Positions 43,851-54,024 of a stretch of DNA of 64,000 bases are shown piece by piece; the stretch's first letter is position 1; each line of letters opens with the position of its first letter. Both the position numbers and the translations under genes were made by a program. Origin of the DNA: Gemella haemolysans ATCC 10379 (GTDB lineage: Bacteria; Bacillota; Bacilli; Staphylococcales; Gemellaceae); NCBI RefSeq assembly GCF_000173915.1, contig NZ_ACDZ02000014.1, forward strand, positions 434,001-498,000, in the 5' to 3' direction. The notes under the pieces are model-generated. The model saw only the letters and a program-made list of their open reading frames with translations, ran no database searches and was not told the DNA's origin.

Positions 43851-44996
43851 ATGAAAGTATTAGTAGCAGTAAATGAGTTTAAAGGATCATTATCATCACT
43901 AGAAATTGGAGAGATTATTTCTGATAAATTAAATAGTAATTATGATAACATTACTACACTTATTCAACCTATTGCAGATGGTGGAGATGGTTTTTTAGCA
44001 TTATTTAAAGGATTTGAGAAAATGAAATTTAAAACTATTAATGCAGCACGTCAAGAATGCGAAGTAAACTATCTGTTAGATACTAAAAGAAAAGAAGCAG
44101 TTATTGAGATTGCGGAAGTGATAGGTCTTAAGCATCTTAAAGATATTCAGAGAGATCCGTATAAAACCTCTACTGTTGGTTTAGGTAGATTAATTTCGTT
44201 TTTACTTAAAAAAGGAATTAATCATTTTCTAATTGGATTAGGTGGTAGTGCAACTAATGATTGTGGAATTGGTATGTTAAGTGAACTAGGCATACAGTTT
44301 ACTGATAAAAATGGTAATCCTTGTAAACATGGTATGAATGATTTAATGAAAATTAACAAAATTGATTTAAGATTTATTAATGATAAATTTAAAAATGCCA
44401 AGTTTACTATAATAAGTGATGTGAATAATCCCCTTATAGGAAAAAATGGAGCTACATATGTTTATTCTAAACAAAAAGGATTATCTGAGAGTAAATTTCA
44501 AGAAGCAGATAAGTATATTGAAAACTTTGCGGATATTGTAAATACTGTAGTGCAGAAAAACAATATTTTCAATGAGGGTAGTGGTGCAGCTGGAGGATTA
44601 GGTTTTGCTTTTATGTCGTTTAGTAATGCGACGATTCAATCAGGGTCACAATTTATGATTAACTATTTAGGATTAGAAAAAATTATACAAGATATGGATA
44701 TTGTTATTACTGGAGAAGGAAAACTAGACAAACAGAGTTTTATGGGGAAAGCTCCAATTGAAATTGCTAGAGTAGCTAAGAAGTTTCATAAAAAAGTTAT
44801 ATTTTTAGCTGGAAATATTCTAGATGATGAATTATCTGAATTAAATGAAGATGATAAAAAATTAATTGATGCTTCGTTTTCGATTCAAAGAAGATTTATA
44901 TCATTAAATACAGCAATGGATAAGAAAGTTTCTAAAGAGAATCTTGAAAATACAATTGTTCAAATATTTAATATATTGGAGTTTAATAATGGATAA
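43851..44996 (+). CDS. Glycerate kinase (GarK/GlxK type 1)
   Basis: Glycerate kinase of 381 residues that phosphorylates D-glycerate with ATP. Family motifs include VAVNEFKGSLSSLEIG at the start, IADGGDGFLALF, GLGGSATNDCGIGML (about 137-151), GSGAAGGLGFAF and VITGEGKLDKQSF. Whether the product is 2- or 3-phosphoglycerate cannot be read. Its end overlaps the permease gene by 8 bases, suggesting that the pair handles a hydroxy acid or a related metabolite, though that is inference. Confidence 0.92.
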   Translation: MKVLVAVNEFKGSLSSLEIGEIISDKLNSNYDNITTLIQPIADGGDGFLALFKGFEKMKFKTINAARQECEVNYLLDTKRKEAVIEIAEVIGLKHLKDIQRDPYKTSTVGLGRLISFLLKKGINHFLIGLGGSATNDCGIGMLSELGIQFTDKNGNPCKHGMNDLMKINKIDLRFINDKFKNAKFTIISDVNNPLIGKNGATYVYSKQKGLSESKFQEADKYIENFADIVNTVVQKNNIFNEGSGAAGGLGFAFMSFSNATIQSGSQFMINYLGLEKIIQDMDIVITGEGKLDKQSFMGKAPIEIARVAKKFHKKVIFLAGNILDDELSELNEDDKKLIDASFSIQRRFISLNTAMDKKVSKENLENTIVQIFNILEFNNG

Positions 44997-45852
44997 GAAG
45001 AATAATATACTAATGGGAATATTTTGTATAATATTGTCAGGTTTCGGTTTCTCATTGATGGCGTTATTTATAAAGCTAGCAGGCGATTTACCTTCCATGC
45101 AGAAAGGATTTTTTAGAAATATTATAGCAGTTGGAATTTCGTCAATTCCTTTAATAAAGCACTGGAAAAATATAAATCTACCAAGTAATAAAGTTTCTTG
45201 GAGTGTTCTAATCTCAAGAAGTATTTTTGGTACGATAGGATTGGTATTTAACTTTTATGCAATTTCTCATATTAGTCTTGCTGATTCTACTATCATACAA
45301 AAACTTTCACCATTTGTAATAATTATCTTATCGTATATCTTTTTTAAAGAACGAATGACAAAATTCCAATTTATAGCAATTGTTATAGCATTTATCGGAG
45401 TTGGATTTATTATAAAGCCAACGGGTGATGGATTAATAAGTACAGGAGCTCTAGCAGCATTACTTGGGGCATTTTGTTCGGGTATTGCATATACTTGTGT
45501 AAGGTATTTAGGTACTCATAATGTTTCGGGTGAATTTATAATATTCTTCTTTTCTTCATTATCAACAATATTACTCTTACCTTATCTTATTTTTGATTAT
45601 AGAGTAATGACTATGTATCAACTATCGATGCTAATATTAGCCGGTGCTTCCGCGACAATTGGTCAATATGGAGTGACATTTGCGTATAAATATGCAGCGG
45701 CAAAAAATATATCAGTGTTTGATTATTCACAAGTATTGTTTTCGGGAATTTTAGGATTTATATTTTTTAGCGAGTTGCCAGACTTGCAAAGTTTAATCGG
45801 ATATATTATAGTTATATCAGTTGGAATAATTTTAGTGATAAAAAGTAAATAG
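44989..45852 (+). CDS. EamA/DMT family transporter
   Basis: Drug/metabolite-transporter superfamily protein of 287 residues with about ten membrane helices in two EamA repeats (each repeat ends with a segment like FVIIILSYIFFKERMTKFQF or SGILGFIFFSELPDLQSLIG). The ATG at 44989, with GGAG 10 bases upstream, is preferred over an earlier in-frame start inside the glycerate kinase gene. Substrate unknown; EamA proteins export or import small metabolites such as amino acids, nucleotides or sugars. Confidence 0.87.
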   Translation: MDKKNNILMGIFCIILSGFGFSLMALFIKLAGDLPSMQKGFFRNIIAVGISSIPLIKHWKNINLPSNKVSWSVLISRSIFGTIGLVFNFYAISHISLADSTIIQKLSPFVIIILSYIFFKERMTKFQFIAIVIAFIGVGFIIKPTGDGLISTGALAALLGAFCSGIAYTCVRYLGTHNVSGEFIIFFFSSLSTILLLPYLIFDYRVMTMYQLSMLILAGASATIGQYGVTFAYKYAAAKNISVFDYSQVLFSGILGFIFFSELPDLQSLIGYIIVISVGIILVIKSK

Positions 45853-45864
45853 TGAGGTGAAATA

Positions 45865-46761
45865 ATGAAAAGAAAAAGAATTGAAATAATGACAATAGTG
45901 TTCATTATCCTGTGTACAGTTGTACTTTATGTTATTCAAAATAATAAGATTGCTTGGTTTAATAAAAATTCAAAAGATGAAAGTAACAGTACAAATGTGT
46001 TAAAAACAGAAAATGTAGCTAATGCAAGAGATGGTATTAAGGGAGTAACACAACCTTATCCATTTATTACCAATCCAAATGGAGTAGAAAATAATTTACT
46101 TCAAAATGCTAATGGTAGCCTTATAGGGCAATTAATTTACTTACAAAGAGAGAATCTTCCAGAAGCAGAACAAAAATTACTAGTTAATAATAAGGATGCT
46201 ACTCAATATGTACTTGGTTATCTTGCTGGTCAAGAAGCAACGCCGTTTGAACAAGGAGAAACAGTTGAAATTAACAGGAAATTTCCTTACTATATCCAAT
46301 GGGATAAACGTTGGGCTTATGATAAATTAGGTGGAACAAACGTTGCTATAGGTGGTTGTGGACCAACTTGTGTAGCAATGGCGCTAAGTGGAATATTAGA
46401 TGATAAATCAATTACTCCAAAAAATATTGCTGAGAAAGAAGATGCCAGTGGACATTTTACAGATGCAGGTACAAAATGGAGTTTCTTCGATTATATTGCT
46501 AAAGAATATGGAGTTAAATCAACTGGTGTACCTCTTAATCAAGAGGCAATGAAATCTGTTTTAAGTAAAGGGAATCCTATTATCGCTTCTGTTCACCCAG
46601 GTAAGTTTACAACTGTTGGACATATTATTTTGATAACAGGAGTAGATGATGAAGGTAAATTTATAATTAATGATCCAAATAGTTACACAAGAACGTTAAA
46701 AAAATGGTCTTATGACGAATTAAAAACTGAAATAGTAGCTATGTGGGAATTTTCAAAATAA
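45865..46761 (+). CDS. Membrane-anchored C39-like cysteine peptidase
   Basis: A 298-residue exported protein with an N-terminal signal anchor (about 8-24, MTIVFIILCTVVLYVI) and a C-terminal papain-like C39_2 domain. The catalytic Cys is in GGCGPTCVAMALSG (about 167), the His in VGHIILITGV (about 250) and the Asp/Asn in INDPNSYTR. There is no ABC transporter partner, so this is not a bacteriocin-processing exporter; such stand-alone proteins are thought to act on surface proteins or peptides. It follows the EamA gene by 12 bases behind GAGGTG. Confidence 0.85.
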   Translation: MKRKRIEIMTIVFIILCTVVLYVIQNNKIAWFNKNSKDESNSTNVLKTENVANARDGIKGVTQPYPFITNPNGVENNLLQNANGSLIGQLIYLQRENLPEAEQKLLVNNKDATQYVLGYLAGQEATPFEQGETVEINRKFPYYIQWDKRWAYDKLGGTNVAIGGCGPTCVAMALSGILDDKSITPKNIAEKEDASGHFTDAGTKWSFFDYIAKEYGVKSTGVPLNQEAMKSVLSKGNPIIASVHPGKFTTVGHIILITGVDDEGKFIINDPNSYTRTLKKWSYDELKTEIVAMWEFSK

Positions 46762-46774
46762 ATTATATAGATAT

Positions 46775-46816
46775 ATCCTCGAATTTCAAATGAAATTTGA
46801 GGATTTATTTTTTTTT
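46775..46816 (+). terminator. Terminator after the C39 peptidase gene
   Basis: ATCCTCGAATTTC (46775-46787) pairs with GAAATTTGAGGAT (46792-46804, one G-U), followed by TTATTTTTTTTTT. Confidence 0.92.
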
Positions 46817-46857
46817 ATAAATAGAAGTGTTTATCTAGAGATGTTCGAACCTATAAT

Positions 46858-46886
46858 TTGATAAAACATGTGAAAACCTTTATAAT
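46858..46886 (+). promoter_or_regulatory. Promoter of the suf operon
   Basis: TTGATA (46858-46863), 17-base spacer, TATAAT (46881-46886); leader of about 70 bases. Confidence 0.8.
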
Positions 46887-46962
46887 AATACTTATGTAAT
46901 TTGCGATAATTAATAGTTTATATGATTTGATCGCAACAAATATATGAGATGGAGGAAATAAA

Positions 46963-47703
46963 ATGTCAGTTCTTGATATAAAAAATCTAGAAGTATCAAT
47001 TAATGAAAAACAAATATTAAAAGGACTAAATTTAGAAATTAAATCTGGTGAGATACATGCCGTAATGGGACCAAATGGTGCAGGTAAATCTACTTTAGCA
47101 TCAGCTATTATGGGTCACCCTAAATATGAAGTAGATGGTGGAAGTATTTTATTAGATGGTGAAGAAGTATTAGAAATGGAAGTTGACGAAAGAGCTCGTG
47201 CTGGACTATTCCTAGCAATGCAATATCCATCTGAAGTACCAGGAGTACCAACTTCAGAATTTATTAAATCTGCAATTAATGCACAACGTGAAGATAGTAT
47301 TCCTTTAATGCAATATATTAAAAAATTAGATAAGACTATGGAATTTTTAGAAATGGATCTAAAAATGTCTCAACGTTATGTAAATGATGGTTTCTCTGGA
47401 GGAGAAAAGAAACGTAACGAAATATTACAAATGATGATGTTAGAACCAAAATTTGCTATTCTAGATGAAATCGACTCTGGATTAGATATTGATGCACTAA
47501 AAATTGTATCAAAAGGTGTTAATAAGATGCGTGGAGAAAACTTTGGTTGCTTAATCATCACTCACTACCAAAGATTATTAGATTATATTGAGCCAGATTT
47601 TGTACACGTACTTATGGATGGAAAAATCGTAAAATCAGGTGGGCCTGAGCTAGCACTTCGTTTAGAAAAAGAAGGTTATGACTGGTTAAAAGAAGAGGTT
47701 TAA
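46963..47703 (+). CDS. sufC: Fe-S cluster assembly ATPase SufC
   Basis: ABC-type ATPase of the SufBC2D scaffold, 246 residues. Walker [10 protein letters not shown] (about 34-42), signature [12 protein letters not shown], Walker [13 protein letters not shown], and the SufC-typical [13 protein letters not shown] segment identify it against transporters. First gene of sufCDSUB, behind GGAGGA. Confidence 0.97.
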   Translation: MSVLDIKNLEVSINEKQILKGLNLEIKSGEIHAVMGPNGAGKSTLASAIMGHPKYEVDGGSILLDGEEVLEMEVDERARAGLFLAMQYPSEVPGVPTSEFIKSAINAQREDSIPLMQYIKKLDKTMEFLEMDLKMSQRYVNDGFSGGEKKRNEILQMMMLEPKFAILDEIDSGLDIDALKIVSKGVNKMRGENFGCLIITHYQRLLDYIEPDFVHVLMDGKIVKSGGPELALRLEKEGYDWLKEEV

Positions 47704-47704
47704 T

Positions 47705-48991
47705 ATGGAGAATAATAAATTAAAACTAAGTATTAAAACTTTACAAAGCATCTTTTCTAATACAAATGAACCTACATGGTTTTTAAATACTAGAAAATTA
47801 GCTTTATATAAGAGTTATACATTACCTTTTCCAAAATTAGAGTCTATGGAGTTAGAAAGATGGAGGTTATTTAATGTTGATTTTTCAACTCTAAGATTAG
47901 AAAATGATGGGAATGTAGATATAGTTGAATATGGTATTAATAGCGATGATTTTGCTGTAGTTCAAAAGAACAATACTATTGTTCATATTAATATTCCAGA
48001 AAAATATGCTGATAAAGTTATCATTAAAGATATTTTCACTGCAATGAATGATGATCATATTAAAGATAGTTTTATGAGTGTAGTTGACTATGCAGAAAGT
48101 AAAGTAACAGCTGTTCACTATACACTATTAAATGCTGGATTATTTATTGATGTTAAAGATAATGCAGTAATTGAAGAACCGCTTCAATATATCGTGATTT
48201 CTGATAAAGAACAAAGTTTATTCAACCATGTAACTATTCAGGTTGGAAATAATGCTAAATTCAACTTTATTGAAAACTACGTAAATAATCAAAAAGAAGA
48301 TAAGGCTCCATTCAGTTTAGTTTCTGAAGTAGTTGCACACGAAGGAGCTCAAATTAACTATAGTTCAATAACGAACCAACCAGGTGAAAAACGTGGAACT
48401 ATTTTACGTCGTGGTTTAACTTATAGAGATTCATTAATTAACTGGAATGTTGCTGCAATGGATGAAGCAGATGTATATCACGATAATACAACGAACATTC
48501 TAGGAGATGGTTCTGAAGCAAATCTTAAGATTGTAACTCTAGGAGTTAAAGAACAAAAAACTTACTTCAATAGTGAAGTAGTTAACCAAGGATTAAGTAG
48601 TAAAGGTGATATCTTACAACACGGTGTACTATTAGATAGATCACATATCGTATTTAACGGTGTAGGATTTATCGTAAAAGGTGCGACAGGTTCTAATGCT
48701 TACCAAAGTTCAAGAATGCTGACACTTTCATCAGAAGCTAAAGCAGATGCTAACCCAATGCTATTAATCGATGAGAATGATGTTATGGCTGGTCACGGAG
48801 CATCGCTAGGTCGTATTGATGAAGAGCAACTATACTACTTACAAAGTAGAGGATTAACTAGAAAAGAATCTAGTAGATTATTAGTTCATGGATTCTTATC
48901 TCCAGTAATCTCAGAGTTAACAGTAGATAAAATTAAAGAACTTGTAACAGTGCTTATTGATGAAAAAATTAATAATAACGAGAGTGAGTAA
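47705..48991 (+). CDS. sufD: Fe-S cluster assembly protein SufD
   Basis: Scaffold partner of SufB, 428 residues, forming a right-handed beta helix. The C-terminal family signature is clear: RSHIVFNGVGFIVKGATGSN, ASLGRIDEEQLYYLQSRGL and ARLLVHGFLSPVI-like sequence (SRLLVHGFLSPVISEL). It begins 1 base after sufC. Confidence 0.95.
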   Translation: MENNKLKLSIKTLQSIFSNTNEPTWFLNTRKLALYKSYTLPFPKLESMELERWRLFNVDFSTLRLENDGNVDIVEYGINSDDFAVVQKNNTIVHINIPEKYADKVIIKDIFTAMNDDHIKDSFMSVVDYAESKVTAVHYTLLNAGLFIDVKDNAVIEEPLQYIVISDKEQSLFNHVTIQVGNNAKFNFIENYVNNQKEDKAPFSLVSEVVAHEGAQINYSSITNQPGEKRGTILRRGLTYRDSLINWNVAAMDEADVYHDNTTNILGDGSEANLKIVTLGVKEQKTYFNSEVVNQGLSSKGDILQHGVLLDRSHIVFNGVGFIVKGATGSNAYQSSRMLTLSSEAKADANPMLLIDENDVMAGHGASLGRIDEEQLYYLQSRGLTRKESSRLLVHGFLSPVISELTVDKIKELVTVLIDEKINNNESE

Positions 48992-48993
48992 TA

Positions 48994-50223
48994 ATGATAG
49001 ATTTTAGTAAATATAGAGAAGACTTTCCTATATTAAATAGAAAGATATCAGGGAATGATTTGATATTTTTTGATAATGGAGCTACTACTCAAAAACCAAA
49101 TCAAGTGATTGATGCTATTACAGATTACTATAAAAATTATAATTCGAATATTCATAGATCTGTTTATACCTTAGGTAATGAATCAGAGAAAATATACGAA
49201 GAGTCTAAAGAGTTAGTTAAAGAATTTATAAATGCAAGTAGTTATGAAGAAGTAATCTATACTAGTGGAACTACGGAAAGTTTAAATTTCGCAGCAAGAA
49301 TTTTAGAACAAGATGTAACTGAAGGTGATGAAATTATTCTTACCTACATGGAACATCATGCCAATATTATCCCTTGGCAGCAACTGGCTAAACGAAAAAA
49401 TCTTGTTCTTAAATATTTAGAATTAGATGAACAAGGAAGAATTAGTATTGAACAGTTAAAAGAATTTATTACAGACAAAACTAAAATTGTATCAATGTGT
49501 CATGCTTCTAATGTACTAGGTAATATAAATCCTGTTTATGAAATTGGTGATTTATTAAAAGATAAGGATATTTATTTTGTAGTAGATGCGGCGCAATCCG
49601 TTCCTCATTTAAAGATTGATGTTCAAAAAATGAACTGTGACTTTTTGGCCTTTAGTGCGCATAAGATGTGCGGACCTACAGGTATTGGAGTTTTATATGG
49701 TAAAAAACAGCTATTAGAAAAATTTGATCCAGTTGAATTCGGTGGCGGAATGATCGGTATCGTTGAAGATAATTCAGCAACCTGGGCAATTCTTCCTGAT
49801 AAATTTGAAGCTGGAACACCACTACTTGCGCAAGCAGCAGGATTAGGTGCGGCTATTAAGTATTTAGATAGCATAGGATTAGAAAATATTGAAAAGTACA
49901 CTAAAGAACTTACTAAATATATGTATTCTGAACTTTCTAAGATTGATAACATAGAGATTTATGGAACAAAGAATATTGATGAGAGAGTTTCACTAATTAC
50001 TTTTAACTTGGTAGGAGTACATCCTCATGATTTAACGAGTTTCTTAGATGAAAAAGGTATTTGCATAAGAGCAGGGCATCAATGTACTCAACCATTGTTA
50101 GGAAAGCTAGGAACATTCTCAGTAGCTAGAGCGAGTCTATATTTATATAATACAAAAGAAGAGATAGATTTCTTTATTCAAACATTAAAAGAAACGAAGG
50201 AGTTTTTTGAAAATGAGTTTTAG
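48994..50223 (+). CDS. sufS: Cysteine desulfurase SufS
   Basis: PLP-dependent group II desulfurase, 409 residues, that mobilises sulfur from cysteine for SufU. The PLP lysine lies in FSAHKMCGPTGIG (about Lys226) and the persulfide Cys in RAGHQCTQPLL (about Cys362). Other markers are FDNGATTQKPNQV, GTTESLNFAA and ATWAILPDKFEAGTP (family form NDVPWKFEAGTP). Its 3' end overlaps sufU by 11 bases. Confidence 0.96.
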   Translation: MIDFSKYREDFPILNRKISGNDLIFFDNGATTQKPNQVIDAITDYYKNYNSNIHRSVYTLGNESEKIYEESKELVKEFINASSYEEVIYTSGTTESLNFAARILEQDVTEGDEIILTYMEHHANIIPWQQLAKRKNLVLKYLELDEQGRISIEQLKEFITDKTKIVSMCHASNVLGNINPVYEIGDLLKDKDIYFVVDAAQSVPHLKIDVQKMNCDFLAFSAHKMCGPTGIGVLYGKKQLLEKFDPVEFGGGMIGIVEDNSATWAILPDKFEAGTPLLAQAAGLGAAIKYLDSIGLENIEKYTKELTKYMYSELSKIDNIEIYGTKNIDERVSLITFNLVGVHPHDLTSFLDEKGICIRAGHQCTQPLLGKLGTFSVARASLYLYNTKEEIDFFIQTLKETKEFFENEF

Positions 50224-50641
50224 TGATTTAAAAAGTTTATATAAACAAGTAATCTTAGATCATAGTAAGCATCCTAGAAATAATGGGGAAATAGAGAGCA
50301 GTTATAAGTTGGAGATGTTGAATCCATCTTGTGGTGATAAAATAACAGTTAGTATGAAATTAGTAGATGACATTATTGAAGATATTAAGTTCGTAGGAAC
50401 AGGTTGTTCAATTTCACTAGCTTCAGCTTCTATGTTAACTGAGGAATTAAAAGGTTTATCAGTAGAAAAAGCTAATGACAAGATTAAAGACTTTTTAAAT
50501 ATGATTATGGGAAATGAATTTAATGAAGAAAACTTAGAAGATAGCATTTCATTACAAAATATTTCTCAACTTCCAGCTAGGGTTAAATGCGCTACGTTAG
50601 CATGGAAAATTACAGAAAAAATTTTAGAAGAAAATAAATAA
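50213..50641 (+). CDS. sufU: SUF sulfur-transfer protein SufU
   Basis: Zinc-containing sulfur acceptor that takes the persulfide from SufS, 142 residues. The three conserved cysteines and Asp are in LNPSCGDKI (Cys40, Asp42), [14 protein letters not shown] (Cys65) and [10 protein letters not shown] (about Cys127). The ATG at 50213 with AAGGAG upstream is chosen over an earlier in-frame codon inside sufS. This is the Gram-positive SufU, not IscU of the ISC system. Confidence 0.95.
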   Translation: MSFSDLKSLYKQVILDHSKHPRNNGEIESSYKLEMLNPSCGDKITVSMKLVDDIIEDIKFVGTGCSISLASASMLTEELKGLSVEKANDKIKDFLNMIMGNEFNEENLEDSISLQNISQLPARVKCATLAWKITEKILEENK

Positions 50642-50658
50642 AAGAAGGAGTGATTGCA

Positions 50659-52056
50659 TTGAATAAAAATGAAGAAATGTTTACCGATTATCAGTATGGA
50701 TTTTCAGATAAAGATGTATCTATATTCAAGACTGATAAAGGATTAACAAAAGAAATCGTTAAAACAATTTCTGAAAGAAAAGAAGAACCACAATGGATGT
50801 TAGAATACCGTCTAAATGCATTAAAAGAGTTCTACAGAATGCCAATGCCTACATGGGGTGGAGACTTATCTGAAATAGATTTTGAGGACTTAACATACTA
50901 TGTAAAACCATCAGAAAAAACAGAACGTTCGTGGGACGAAGTTCCACAAGAAATTAAAAATACTTTTGAAAAACTTGGTATTCCAGAAGCGGAACAAAAA
51001 TACCTTGCAGGTGTATCTGCACAATATGAATCAGAGGTAGTTTATCACAATATGCATAAACAATTCGAAGAAAAAGGAATTATCTTTGAAGACACTGATA
51101 CAGCATTAAAAAATCATGAAGAAATCTTTAAAGAATATTTCTCAAAAGCTGTTGATTTCAATGATAATAAATTTGCGGCTTTAAACTCTGCAGTATGGTC
51201 AGGTGGATCGTTCATCTACTGTCCGGAAAATGTATCAGTAGAAGCACCTCTTCAAGCGTATTTCAGAATTAACAGTGAAAAAATGGGACAATTTGAACGT
51301 ACGTTAATTATTATTGAGAAAAACTCTTCTCTACACTATGTAGAAGGATGTACAGCTCCAACATACTCAGCAAGTTCATTACATGCAGCTGTAGTTGAAA
51401 TCTTTATTAAAGAAAATGCTCGTTTCAGATATACAACTATTCAAAACTGGTCAACAAACGTTTATAACCTTGTTACAAAACGTGCAATTGTTGAGAAAAA
51501 TGGTACTATGGAATGGGTAGATGGTAACTTAGGTTCTAAATTAACTATGAAATACCCAGCGTGTATTTTAGTTGGAGAAGGAGCAAGCGGAAGTACGCTA
51601 TCTATAGCTATGGCTAGTGAAGGACAAGTGCTTGATGCAGGATCTAAGATGATTCACTTAGCACCTAGAACATCATCTACTGTTGTTTCTAAGTCAATGT
51701 CTCGTCGTGGTGGAAAAGTTAACTACCGCGGATGGATTCACTTTGGTAAAAACTCTGAAGGGTCTCGTTCAAACATTGAATGTGATACTCTAATCTTAGA
51801 TGAATACTCAACATCTGATACTATTCCTTACAACATCGTTAAAAACTCTAATGTATCTTTAGAGCACGAAGCAAAAGTATCTAAAGTGTCAGAAGAACAA
51901 CTATTCTACTTAATGAGTAGAGGTCTTGATGAAGGACAAGCTACTGAAATGATAGTTATGGGATTCATCGAACCATTCACCAAAGAACTTCCTATGGAAT
52001 ACGCTGTTGAATTAAACAGATTAATTTCATTTGAAATGGAAGGATCAATAGGATAA
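50659..52056 (+). CDS. sufB: Fe-S cluster assembly protein SufB
   Basis: Main scaffold of the SUF machine, 465 residues. Family stretches include [17 protein letters not shown] near the start, [40 protein letters not shown] with the conserved Cys, and [21 protein letters not shown] (parts). The start is most likely TTG at 50659, 8 bases after AAGGAG; a GTG at 50650 overlaps that site. Last gene of the operon, followed by a strong terminator. Confidence 0.95.
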   Translation: MNKNEEMFTDYQYGFSDKDVSIFKTDKGLTKEIVKTISERKEEPQWMLEYRLNALKEFYRMPMPTWGGDLSEIDFEDLTYYVKPSEKTERSWDEVPQEIKNTFEKLGIPEAEQKYLAGVSAQYESEVVYHNMHKQFEEKGIIFEDTDTALKNHEEIFKEYFSKAVDFNDNKFAALNSAVWSGGSFIYCPENVSVEAPLQAYFRINSEKMGQFERTLIIIEKNSSLHYVEGCTAPTYSASSLHAAVVEIFIKENARFRYTTIQNWSTNVYNLVTKRAIVEKNGTMEWVDGNLGSKLTMKYPACILVGEGASGSTLSIAMASEGQVLDAGSKMIHLAPRTSSTVVSKSMSRRGGKVNYRGWIHFGKNSEGSRSNIECDTLILDEYSTSDTIPYNIVKNSNVSLEHEAKVSKVSEEQLFYLMSRGLDEGQATEMIVMGFIEPFTKELPMEYAVELNRLISFEMEGSIG

Positions 52057-52073
52057 AAATATAATAAAATTTG

Positions 52074-52112
52074 ACTCTGTAAATCTTTATTTAGGTTTAC
52101 AGAGTTTTTTTC
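52074..52112 (+). terminator. Terminator of the suf operon
   Basis: ACTCTGTAAATC (52074-52085) pairs with GGTTTACAGAGT (52094-52105, one G-U), followed by TTTTTTT. Confidence 0.93.
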
Positions 52113-52822
52113 TTAGTAATAAATATAATTTAAAATATAATAATAAAAGAATTCGAATTAGAAACTAATAAATATTTTCATATGATATATTACCATTAAT
52201 ATATTTGGATACATAGACTATTATTAATAAATATGGATAATAATAATATTATGAGGAATTATAAAAAAATTATGATAATTATATGTTGTACTAATATTTT
52301 CTAATACGGTATAATGTAAATAAAGAAAATAAAGTAAATAATATACTGTTTCGTTAAAAAATTATATAAATAGTGCAAATTAATTTTAAAACTAAAATTT
52401 AAAAAATCTATTTAAAATAATAGCAACTATAACTAATACATTAATGTAATAAATACTACATTAAAAAATTATTGAAATAGGATAGTTAGAATAAACAGCT
52501 AATAAATAAACTATATACGATTACTGTCAAAGTGCAGTGGAAGGAGAGTATTAAAAGCATATAAAATATGTATTTTATACTAATAAGAAATTTATATAAG
52601 ACTGATTATTAAATAGGAATAATTAAACTTTATTTTATTATTATGTATTTAGAGATTATCTAAAATATATTATACAATCTTTTCCTTAGGAGAATACTTT
52701 ATTTAATACTACTGCAACTATTGTTTCTTATAGAAAAATAGGCGAACTTATGTTAATATTATTATGAGTTAAACAGTTCTTTTTAAAAAATAATTGTAAT
52801 AAAAAAATATAGGAGATAGTTT
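52113..52822. other. AT-rich gene-free stretch upstream of the Asn/Tyr-rich protein gene
   Basis: About 710 bases with very low GC and stop codons in all frames. A promoter-like pair TTGTAC (52286-52291), 18 bases, TATAAT (52310-52315) points towards the downstream gene. A ribosome-binding-site-like GGAAGGAGAG lies near 52539 but is followed only by a very short open frame. No RNA gene was recognised. It may be a long leader or a decayed gene. Confidence 0.5.
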
Positions 52823-53818
52823 ATGGGAAAAAATAATAATCAAAGATATAATAACCAAAATTATGAATATGGAAACAATAACTATCAAAATCAGCAATAT
52901 CAAGATATGGATTATACTGGTCAATATGATAATGTAGATTATGCTAATCAGTATGTACATAATTCAAATAATTATAATGATAGTTATTCAAGCCAGAATA
53001 CAAATTATAATAATTTAGAAAACAATGATTATAATGGGTATAATAACAATAGTCAGTATAATCAAGAAAACTTTTCTCCGAATTTTAATTATGTAGAATA
53101 TGATAAGCCTAAAAAGAAAACTGGTCTAATTTTTTTAATTAGCTTTTTAGTAATAGGTTTAATTTCGATTACTGCATACTTTGGATATACTAAATATGTA
53201 CTAGACAAAAAATCAGTAGTTGATTTAAATCAATATGAGATAGATTTCAAACCTTATGGAACTGATGGAGATGGTACAGCTTCTGCAGATATTAAGAAAA
53301 CACCGACAGTAGATACTGAAGATTCTACAGTTACTAAATTTCTACAAGAGCCAACAATTACTTATAGTAAGTCTAATAACTTAAAAAATGGCGAAAAAGT
53401 GGAGGTTACGATAAGTTTGAGTAAAACTTCGGCTGAAGCAAAAAAACTGTCATTAAAAGGTGAGTTTAAACGTTCTTATACAGTCAGAGGTTTAAATGAA
53501 AAAACAAAAGATAGTTCTAAAGATAGATCATCATCTACAAGTATTGTTCTAAGAGAGAATAGTTCTGTAAATACTAAAGAACTTACTGATTCTCAAGTTG
53601 GGGATTGGGCTAGAGCAATGTATATTAGAGATTACTCTAGAGGTTCAGCAAATTCTGATTTTTCATATGATGTATGGTTAGCTAGCGATCATTTAGCATA
53701 TGTTAACTTGAAAAAAAATGGAACTACAGTAGGTAAATATAGAGTTAATTCAAGTGGTCAATTGGAACATTATGAAAATGGTGGTTGGAATGTAGTAAGT
53801 AGTACATTTACTTCATAA
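52823..53818 (+). CDS. Membrane protein with Asn/Tyr-rich cytoplasmic tail
   Basis: A 331-residue protein not recognised as a known family. Residues 1-92 are low-complexity, dominated by Asn, Tyr, Gln, Asp and Ser (units such as NYQNQQY and YNGYNNNSQYN). After DKPKKKTG comes one membrane helix (LIFLISFLVIGLISITAYFGY) and an extracellular region of about 205 residues, Ser/Thr/Lys-rich with predicted beta content, ending NGGWNVVSSTFTS. The overall plan, but not the outer domain, matches the protein at 30971-31948. TAGGAGA precedes the ATG. It has its own terminator and stands alone. Confidence 0.78.
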   Translation: MGKNNNQRYNNQNYEYGNNNYQNQQYQDMDYTGQYDNVDYANQYVHNSNNYNDSYSSQNTNYNNLENNDYNGYNNNSQYNQENFSPNFNYVEYDKPKKKTGLIFLISFLVIGLISITAYFGYTKYVLDKKSVVDLNQYEIDFKPYGTDGDGTASADIKKTPTVDTEDSTVTKFLQEPTITYSKSNNLKNGEKVEVTISLSKTSAEAKKLSLKGEFKRSYTVRGLNEKTKDSSKDRSSSTSIVLRENSSVNTKELTDSQVGDWARAMYIRDYSRGSANSDFSYDVWLASDHLAYVNLKKNGTTVGKYRVNSSGQLEHYENGGWNVVSSTFTS

Positions 53819-53875
53819 TAATTATTGAAGTAAAATATTTTTGCATTAAAAGAAAAATAATATAAATAGAGAAAA

Positions 53876-53921
53876 CTGATAACTAAAATATAGATAGCGT
53901 ATTCTAGTTATCGGTTTTTTT
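53876..53921 (+). terminator. Terminator after the Asn/Tyr-rich protein gene
   Basis: CTGATAACTA (53876-53885) pairs with TAGTTATCGG (53905-53914, one G-U), followed by TTTTTTT. Confidence 0.85.
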
Positions 53922-53954
53922 GTAAATTTATTTATAAAAAAATTAAAATACCTC

Positions 53955-53983
53955 TTGTAATTAATTATATTTAATGAGATAAT
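53955..53983 (+). promoter_or_regulatory. Probable promoter of ackA
   Basis: TTGTAA (53955-53960), 17-base spacer, GATAAT (53978-53983) with TG one base upstream (extended -10). Confidence 0.5.
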
Positions 53984-54024
53984 AATACATATAATGCAAA
54001 TAGATTAAGAGGAGATTTATACTT

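Noticed and set aside
52769-52960. Minus-strand Ile-rich frame opposite the Asn/Tyr-rich tail
   Set aside because: Same artefact of codon composition as at 31 kb.
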